Part shown: piece after piece, positions 14,576 to 18,048 of the stretch
Position numbering within the stretch: the stretch's first letter is position 1
Layout: the number at the start of each line of letters is the position of its first letter
Assembly: GCA_910579645.1 (NCBI GenBank)
Contig: CAJTVK010000088.1
Span: 1 to 18,048 of the forward strand
Origin: an uncultured Lachnospiraceae bacterium
GTDB lineage: Bacteria; Bacillota; Clostridia; Lachnospirales; Lachnospiraceae
Direction of reading: 5' to 3'
DNA: 18,048 bases
Translations under genes and position numbers: made by a program
Notes under the pieces: model-generated
What the model was told of the DNA's origin: nothing
Databases searched by the model: none
What the model saw: the letters and a program-made list of their open reading frames with translations, nothing else

Positions 14576-14749
14576 ATGACCAATAGTAAGTGTATCCATT
14601 ATTTGCTGCGGGCGGAGCATATGCCGGAGCGGGAAGAGGAGGAGGAAAAGAAATCGTATGCGGAAAGGGGGATGAAGGTGGCAGTCTTTAAGGAAGGACC
14701 GAAAGATATTAGGGAGGCGTTGAAGGGAATGGTTCTGAATCATGTATGA
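14576..14749 (+). CDS. 57-aa protein overlapping the recombinase start
   Basis: ATG 14576 opens a frame encoding a very charged small protein: MTNSKCIHYLLRAEHMPERE, a run of acidic residues and Lys, then RGMKVAVFKEGPKDIREALK and GMVLNHV. CCGGAG lies 6 bases upstream as a weak ribosome site. Its stop overlaps the recombinase ATG (ATGTATGA, 14742-14749), so the two should be translated together. A 25-codon frame (14509-14586, starting MGKKVSYLCAVRSYNQKKAG) overlaps its start in turn. Size, charge and coupling would suit a recombination directionality factor or other accessory of the recombinase, but no family is recognised. Confidence 0.62.
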   Translation: MTNSKCIHYLLRAEHMPEREEEEEKKSYAERGMKVAVFKEGPKDIREALKGMVLNHV

Positions 14750-16886
14750 CATATATGGCAAGGGGAGGGCAGGGAGGGTGGCGGGCTATCTGCGGCTGTC
14801 GCGGGATGAGGATAGGAAGCAGTATGTGTCCATTGAAAATCAGAAGCTGATTCTGAATCAGTATGCGGCCTCCGCCGGATTCCGGATTGACGTATTTTAC
14901 GAGGATGACAATATATCGGGATATACGTTGGAACGCCCGGGCATGAGGAAAATGTTGGAAGATATAGACGCCGGGCTGATTCATACGGTGTTAGCCAAGG
15001 ATTTGTCCCGTCTTGGCAGGCATAACGCGAAAGTGTTATTGCTGATAGAGGAGCTGAAGGAGCGGGGCATCCGGCTGGTGCTGGTAAATGACAGCTATGA
15101 TTCCGTCTATGAGGAAGAAGACGATATTCTGGGAATTAAGACATGGTATAACGAGCGGTATGTGAAGGATGCCAGTAAGAAGATGAAGAAGGTCCTGCAT
15201 GCCAGGCAGAAAGAGGGAACGCTGGTGGCAAGGCCTTGTTTCGGGTATGAAATAATTCCGGGAGAGAAGCAGGAACTGCGTATTGTGGAGCGGGAGGCAA
15301 GGGTGGTAAGGGATATATTCCGTCTCTATCTGGAAGGGGAGGGTTACCGGAAGATTGCCGTGAAATTCAATGAGGAAGGGGTTCTCACGCCGTCCGCCAT
15401 GCTGAAGCAGAGAAAGGGGACAGTCGGCGGGACGGCGAAAGAATGGTCTGCGGGGATGGTGCGGGATATTTTAAAGAATGACTGTTATATCGGAAACCGG
15501 CGGATGCATGTCCGGGAGCGGAAAACTATACATGGGACGGATTTAAGGGTGCCGAAAGAAGAGCAGTATGTTTTTTGCGGCCGTCACGAAGCCATTGTTG
15601 ATGAGCAGACATTCCGGCGGGCACAGGAGGCCATGGAGAGCCGTATACGCACTGCTTATAAGGGGCATAGGGGAAACGGCAGCATATTCAGCCAATGTGT
15701 TTTCTGCCGGGATTGCGGAAAAAGGATGAATCTTATCCGAAGGGAGAAACGGAAGCAGAAGACATATTTTGTCTGCCGGACTTACAATGCCAAGGGAAGT
15801 AAGTACTGCAGCGCACATACTTTGGAAGAAAAAGATCTGACGGAGGCGGTAATCCGATATCTCCAAGTCTGCTATGAAATACTGCATGACGATATTGCCG
15901 GGTTTTCTTTGGAAAAGCGGCAGGAAAAAGAAAAGAGGCAGCAGGCATACAGAAAGGAGCTGGATGCCGCCCTTTACCGGCAGAGGAAAAGGCTGGAACT
16001 GATTGCGGAAGAGAAAATAGACAAAATGGCAGAAGACAGGGAGCATGCGGCCATATGGGAAAGCACATACGGAAAATTGGAGAAGGCCGCGCTGGGGCAG
16101 ATAGAACGGCTGGAGAGGGAACTTGGGGAAATAGAGAAAGAGGGCGGGTGGGAGCCGGACGGGTGGGGCGGGGAGGATGGGCAGGATGGACAGAGCGGGG
16201 AGGATGGACAGAGCGGGCAGGATGGGAAGAACAGGCAGGATGGGCAGAACAGGCAGGATGGGAAGAACAGGAAGGATGGAAAGAACGGGCAGGATGGACA
16301 GAACGGACAGGATGGGCAGAACAGGCAGGATGGACAGAGCAGACAGGATGGGCAGAGCGGGAAGGATGAACAGAGCGGACAGGATGGGCAGAACAGGCAG
16401 GATGCACAGAACGGACAGCAGATAATGGCGGCGGAACTTTTAGGGAGGGTGCTTGCGGGAAAGGAACTGACGGCACGGGATGTGGATTTGCTGATAGAAA
16501 AGATTATTGCGGATAAGGACGGTTCTTTTGAAATACGGTTCAGGTATGGGCTGACCTCGCCGGAAGATAAGAAAAAGGCGGCGGAAAAGTTGGGAAGCGG
16601 GGAAAATATTTTTAAGGACGTGCTGCAGATTGTGTTGGAGGAAAAGCAGTCCAGAGGGTATACGTCGGCCAAGCATCTGGGAAAAAGGCTGAAAGAAATG
16701 GGATGGCCGGGAACAGCCAAATCGGCAGCCTTATTTTTGAGCCGGTTGGCGGATATGGGGATTGTGGAGAAGACGGAGCAGGCCAGGAAGCCTTACCGGA
16801 TAACGGCAGAACCGGAGGAAATCCAAAGGCAGATGGATGGGGAGACGAATGTAAGGCAGAAACTTTCGGCTGATCATCCCGGCTGA
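14742..16886 (+). CDS. Large serine recombinase (site-specific integrase/excisionase)
   Basis: A 714-aa protein with the full architecture. The resolvase catalytic domain is at about residues 10-155: GYLRLSRDED with nucleophile Ser20, then AKDLSRLGRH. The recombinase domain is at about 180-290 (GYRKIAVKFNEEGVLTPSAM). The zinc ribbon has Cys322, 325, 345 and 356. A coiled-coil stretch follows (about 385-470), and a C-terminal region resembles others of the TnpX/TndX kind. It would cut and join DNA through a serine-phosphate link at the 17-bp core sites. Unusual: residues 481-558 are 13 hexapeptide repeats of QDGQNG type placed after the coiled coil. Its stop is 55 bp from the right core, the normal position for an integrase gene. 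Confidence 0.95.
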   Translation: MYDIYGKGRAGRVAGYLRLSRDEDRKQYVSIENQKLILNQYAASAGFRIDVFYEDDNISGYTLERPGMRKMLEDIDAGLIHTVLAKDLSRLGRHNAKVLLLIEELKERGIRLVLVNDSYDSVYEEEDDILGIKTWYNERYVKDASKKMKKVLHARQKEGTLVARPCFGYEIIPGEKQELRIVEREARVVRDIFRLYLEGEGYRKIAVKFNEEGVLTPSAMLKQRKGTVGGTAKEWSAGMVRDILKNDCYIGNRRMHVRERKTIHGTDLRVPKEEQYVFCGRHEAIVDEQTFRRAQEAMESRIRTAYKGHRGNGSIFSQCVFCRDCGKRMNLIRREKRKQKTYFVCRTYNAKGSKYCSAHTLEEKDLTEAVIRYLQVCYEILHDDIAGFSLEKRQEKEKRQQAYRKELDAALYRQRKRLELIAEEKIDKMAEDREHAAIWESTYGKLEKAALGQIERLERELGEIEKEGGWEPDGWGGEDGQDGQSGEDGQSGQDGKNRQDGQNRQDGKNRKDGKNGQDGQNGQDGQNRQDGQSRQDGQSGKDEQSGQDGQNRQDAQNGQQIMAAELLGRVLAGKELTARDVDLLIEKIIADKDGSFEIRFRYGLTSPEDKKKAAEKLGSGENIFKDVLQIVLEEKQSRGYTSAKHLGKRLKEMGWPGTAKSAALFLSRLADMGIVEKTEQARKPYRITAEPEEIQRQMDGETNVRQKLSADHPG
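16182..16415 (+). repeat. 18-bp tandem repeat (13 units) inside the recombinase gene
   Basis: Thirteen in-frame units of the type CAGGATGGGCAGAACAGG encode [QEK]D[GEA][QK][NS][GR]. Units differ by a few bases, so the array is not freshly made. The array is free of stops in several other frames on both strands because the unit is a multiple of three and purine-rich. The encoded segment is hydrophilic and probably a flexible linker between the coiled coil and the C-terminal domain. Confidence 0.95.
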
Positions 16887-16935
16887 GACAGTTATGTTTT
16901 TTATCAGACAAAAAACTTTCGGATGTTCGTTTTTT

Positions 16936-17436
16936 TCAAAACTGCGGCATTCCCCCGGCTCTTCCGCCCAACACATCCTTTCCTTTTAACATATCCCAGG
17001 AAAAGCCGGAAACCGGTTTTCTGGATACAAGGAAATTTCCGGCACGCTGGGTCAGCTGGGCAAAATTTACCGCATAGTCCTGAGTGCCGCCGATATAGGT
17101 GTAAATAGTGCTTTCGCTTCCCATAAAGCCAATGTCCGCTTCGCCGGTGAGCAGGGCAGTCATTGTTTTGTCCGCTCCGAAACCGGTGACCAGCGTCAGG
17201 TCAATGCCTTCCTCAGCAAAATAGCCTTCTTCTATGGCTACATACATGGGGGCGTAAAAGATGGAATGAGCCACTTCGTTTAAGGTGACTTTTGCCGTCC
17301 CGCCGGAACTTTTGGCTGTGGCATCTCCGGTTTTGCCGCATCCTGTGAGGAACGGGCAGAGCAGGGTAAGGCAGAGAGTCAGTGAAATTATTCTTCTGAA
17401 CAATTGATAAGTATTGGTTTTACGCATATTTTTCAT
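16936..17436 (-). pseudogene. 5' part of the split NMT1/SsuA-type lipoprotein gene
   Basis: ATG 17436 follows GGAGGT at normal spacing. The product has a lipoprotein signal with lipobox LTGC (Cys33), then the NMT1-type opening: NEVAHSIFYAPMYVAIEEGY, FAEEGIDLTLV, ALLTGEADIGFMGSEST and GKDVLGGRAGGMPQ. After residue 165 it runs two bases into element sequence and stops (PQF, TGA at 16938-16936), giving 166 aa, about half the family length. The rest is at 6600-6046. Such proteins deliver thiamine precursors, riboflavin, sulfonates or similar small molecules to an importer. Partner permease and ATPase genes are not in the window; the region to the right is occupied by a MITE and a transposase. Confidence 0.92.
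16942..16958. other. Right attachment-site core of the integrated element
   Basis: Exact copy of the 17-bp core at 6601-6617. To the right the lipoprotein gene resumes (GRAGG codons); to the left is element sequence (GTTCGTTTTTTTCAAAA). The inner flank carries a 7-bp A/T hairpin (16896-16902 with 16910-16916) and a short direct repeat AAACTTTCGG at 16860-16869 and 16913-16922. Confidence 0.85.
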
Positions 17437-17518
17437 AATACCTCCGGAAAGATTGATGGTTTATTATATTTGGGAATCGGAAAAGATGTGCCTGTCCCGT
17501 AGTGACTGATATTACTTC

Positions 17519-17676
17519 GTGAAAGGGTAACAGTTCAGCCTAGTACATCATTGCATTTGCTGCGAAGTTCGTGCGAATGTGTAAATTTAGGAGAGAATCT
17601 GCCCCTCGCCGCAGGCGACTTGGAATGGGCAGATTCCGTAACAGGGAAGCCGCAGGCTGAACTGTTACGTGAAAGG
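17519..17676. mobile_element. 142-bp MITE with IS66-type ends and 8-bp target duplication
   Basis: GTAACAGTTCAGCCT (17527-17541) and AGGCTGAACTGTTAC (17654-17668) are perfect 15-bp inverted ends. Immediately outside lies GTGAAAGG on both sides (17519-17526 and 17669-17676), an 8-bp target duplication. Ends beginning GTAA with an 8-bp duplication are the hallmark of the IS66 family. There is no coding capacity. An inner hairpin pairs GAATCTGCCC with GGGCAGATTC around a CGCC/GGCG stem. The left interior contains CTAGTACATCATTGCATT (17540-17557), the end of foldback element A. Confidence 0.88.
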
Positions 17677-17697
17677 AACTCTGAATGATCTTCAATA

Positions 17698-17725
17698 AGG
17701 CTTTTGGGAATCCCCCCAAAAGCCT
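17698..17725 (-). terminator. Hairpin just after the transposase stop
   Basis: AGGCTTTTGGG (17698-17708) and CCCAAAAGCCT (17715-17725) form a perfect 11-bp stem with a 6-base loop, 2 bases beyond the transposase stop codon. No clean T-run follows on the minus strand, so it may block incoming transcripts or be part of the insertion-sequence end rather than be an efficient terminator. Confidence 0.55.
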
Positions 17726-17726
17726 G

Positions 17727-18048
17727 CTATACTTTAGCCAGGATCGGATCAAGAAGTCGTCGTACTTCTAAAGTGCATTCTGCATAGATCTGTAGGAACT
17801 CCAGGAAAGGAAAGATGCCAAAATACTGCCCGGCATATAGGATGACCGATTTGGGCCTGGTCTCCTTGTAGTTCTTCGCTACGACCGGCAGGGATTTCCC
17901 GACATAAGCCCTTCCCTCCTCCAGGTTCTTGTATACCTGGAAATAAAGGTATCCCACCAGCGTCATTACGATATGGTAGGTGATATAGTTGTATTTTGTG
18001 CTCCTGAAGTCCTCCAGCTTCCAGAAGTCCTTCATCTGGCGGAAATCT
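17727..18048 (-). CDS. DDE transposase, C-terminal part (gene runs off the window)
   Basis: The frame is open to the window edge and ends at TAG 17729-17727. The last 107 residues include FWKLEDFRSTKYNYITYHIV, MTLVGYLYFQVYKNLEEG and a tail ending RRLLDPILAKV, resembling the C-terminal part of IS4-like DDE transposases (helix after the catalytic Glu, with the conserved YNYITYHIVMTLVGYLYFQ hydrophobic segment). The catalytic residues would be to the right, outside the window. The ends of the insertion sequence are not visible; it is not of the IS66 type suggested by the neighbouring MITE. Family assignment is tentative. Confidence 0.7.
   Translation of the reverse strand, partial: DFRQMKDFWKLEDFRSTKYNYITYHIVMTLVGYLYFQVYKNLEEGRAYVGKSLPVVAKNYKETRPKSVILYAGQYFGIFPFLEFLQIYAECTLEVRRLLDPILAKV

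Larger units (their letters stand above)
6601..16958. mobile_element. 10,341-bp serine-recombinase integrative element inside a lipoprotein gene
   Basis: Seen: identical 17-bp cores at both ends, a host gene split in frame across them, and a large serine recombinase gene ending 55 bp inside the right core. Known: large serine recombinases (TnpX, TndX, phage integrases) insert circular DNA at short sites and leave such junctions. Contents from left: ABC importer ATPase, permease and lipoprotein, then a flavoprotein-rhodanese-siroheme fusion enzyme (all minus), a LysR regulator, a broken response regulator, two foldback elements, a small gene and the recombinase (all plus). There are no relaxase, conjugation, replication or phage structural genes, so it would need help to move between cells. 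It may be a cargo island, or a remnant that can still excise. Confidence 0.87.

Noticed and set aside
16182..16415. CRISPR-like tandem repeats
   Set aside because: Units are contiguous 18-mers without spacers and encode an in-frame hexapeptide inside a clear recombinase gene.
15733..16476. Minus-strand 247-codon frame rich in Cys, Ser, His and Pro repeats
   Set aside because: It is the antisense of the 18-bp array in the recombinase gene and has no ribosome site or family character.
16896..16916. Terminator after the recombinase
   Set aside because: The 7-bp stem is A/T only with no GC stem or T-run beyond it, so it is unlikely to stop transcription.
6601..16958. Conjugative transposon or prophage
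   Set aside because: No relaxase, coupling protein, secretion, replication, capsid, terminase or lysis gene is visible; only a recombinase and cargo.
16942..16958. Split of the lipoprotein gene by assembly error or simple inversion
   Set aside because: Both halves are on the same strand and order-consistent, share an exact 17-bp core, and a recombinase lies beside one core, which integration explains directly.

Overview
The window looks like the chromosome of a gut-type Lachnospiraceae/Clostridia bacterium. This rests on strong AGGAGG-type ribosome sites, TTG and GTG starts, the protein families present (LiaF-like envelope module, clostridial serine recombinase, NMT1-type lipoprotein) and abundant small palindromic intergenic repeats. 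I had no database access, so the taxon is an inference.

Layout. Positions 1-330 hold a repeat unit and a likely promoter. Positions 337-2134 hold a two-gene plus-strand unit: a transglutaminase-like protein and an AraC regulator with a GyrI-like effector domain. A convergent minus-strand XRE/S24-like regulator follows (2140-2871) with a very good promoter at 3038-3066. Positions 3103-3765 are gene-poor, with two tiny ribosome-site-preceded reading frames and a strong hairpin with a T-run. Positions 3766-5902 form a tight operon: ECF sigma factor, single-pass putative anti-sigma factor, multi-pass membrane protein, and LiaI/LiaF-like membrane protein.

The main observation is that 6601-16958 looks like one integrated element of 10,341 bp. 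It splits a substrate-binding lipoprotein gene of the NMT1/SsuA/ThiY type. The first 165 codons lie at 17436-16942 and the remaining 184 at 6600-6046, both on the minus strand. Both break points carry the same 17 bp, CTGCGGCATTCCCCCGG. Collapsing the two copies restores a continuous frame of 349 residues. A 714-aa large serine recombinase lies 55 bp inside the right junction, preceded by a translationally overlapping 57-aa gene that could be an accessory or directionality factor.

The cargo of the element is a minus-strand gene series: an 850-aa fusion enzyme (CoA-disulfide/persulfide-reductase-like flavoprotein + rhodanese + siroheme-type sulfite-reductase half domain + two 4Fe-4S ferredoxin motifs), then a metal-chelate/corrinoid/heme-type ABC importer (lipoprotein, FecCD permease, ATPase). 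A LysR regulator is divergent from the enzyme gene, with an AT-rich promoter region and a 13-bp palindrome between them. I infer that the LysR protein controls the sulfur/redox cargo. A response regulator gene after LysR is broken and runs into two abutting ~165-bp foldback elements that share a CTAG.

Small mobile sequences are frequent: five copies of an intergenic repeat built around GGCTTAACTTA, at least three pieces of a CTAGTAC-ended foldback family, and a 142-bp MITE with perfect 15-bp ends and an 8-bp target duplication of the IS66 type. The right edge holds the 3' part of an unrelated DDE transposase gene.
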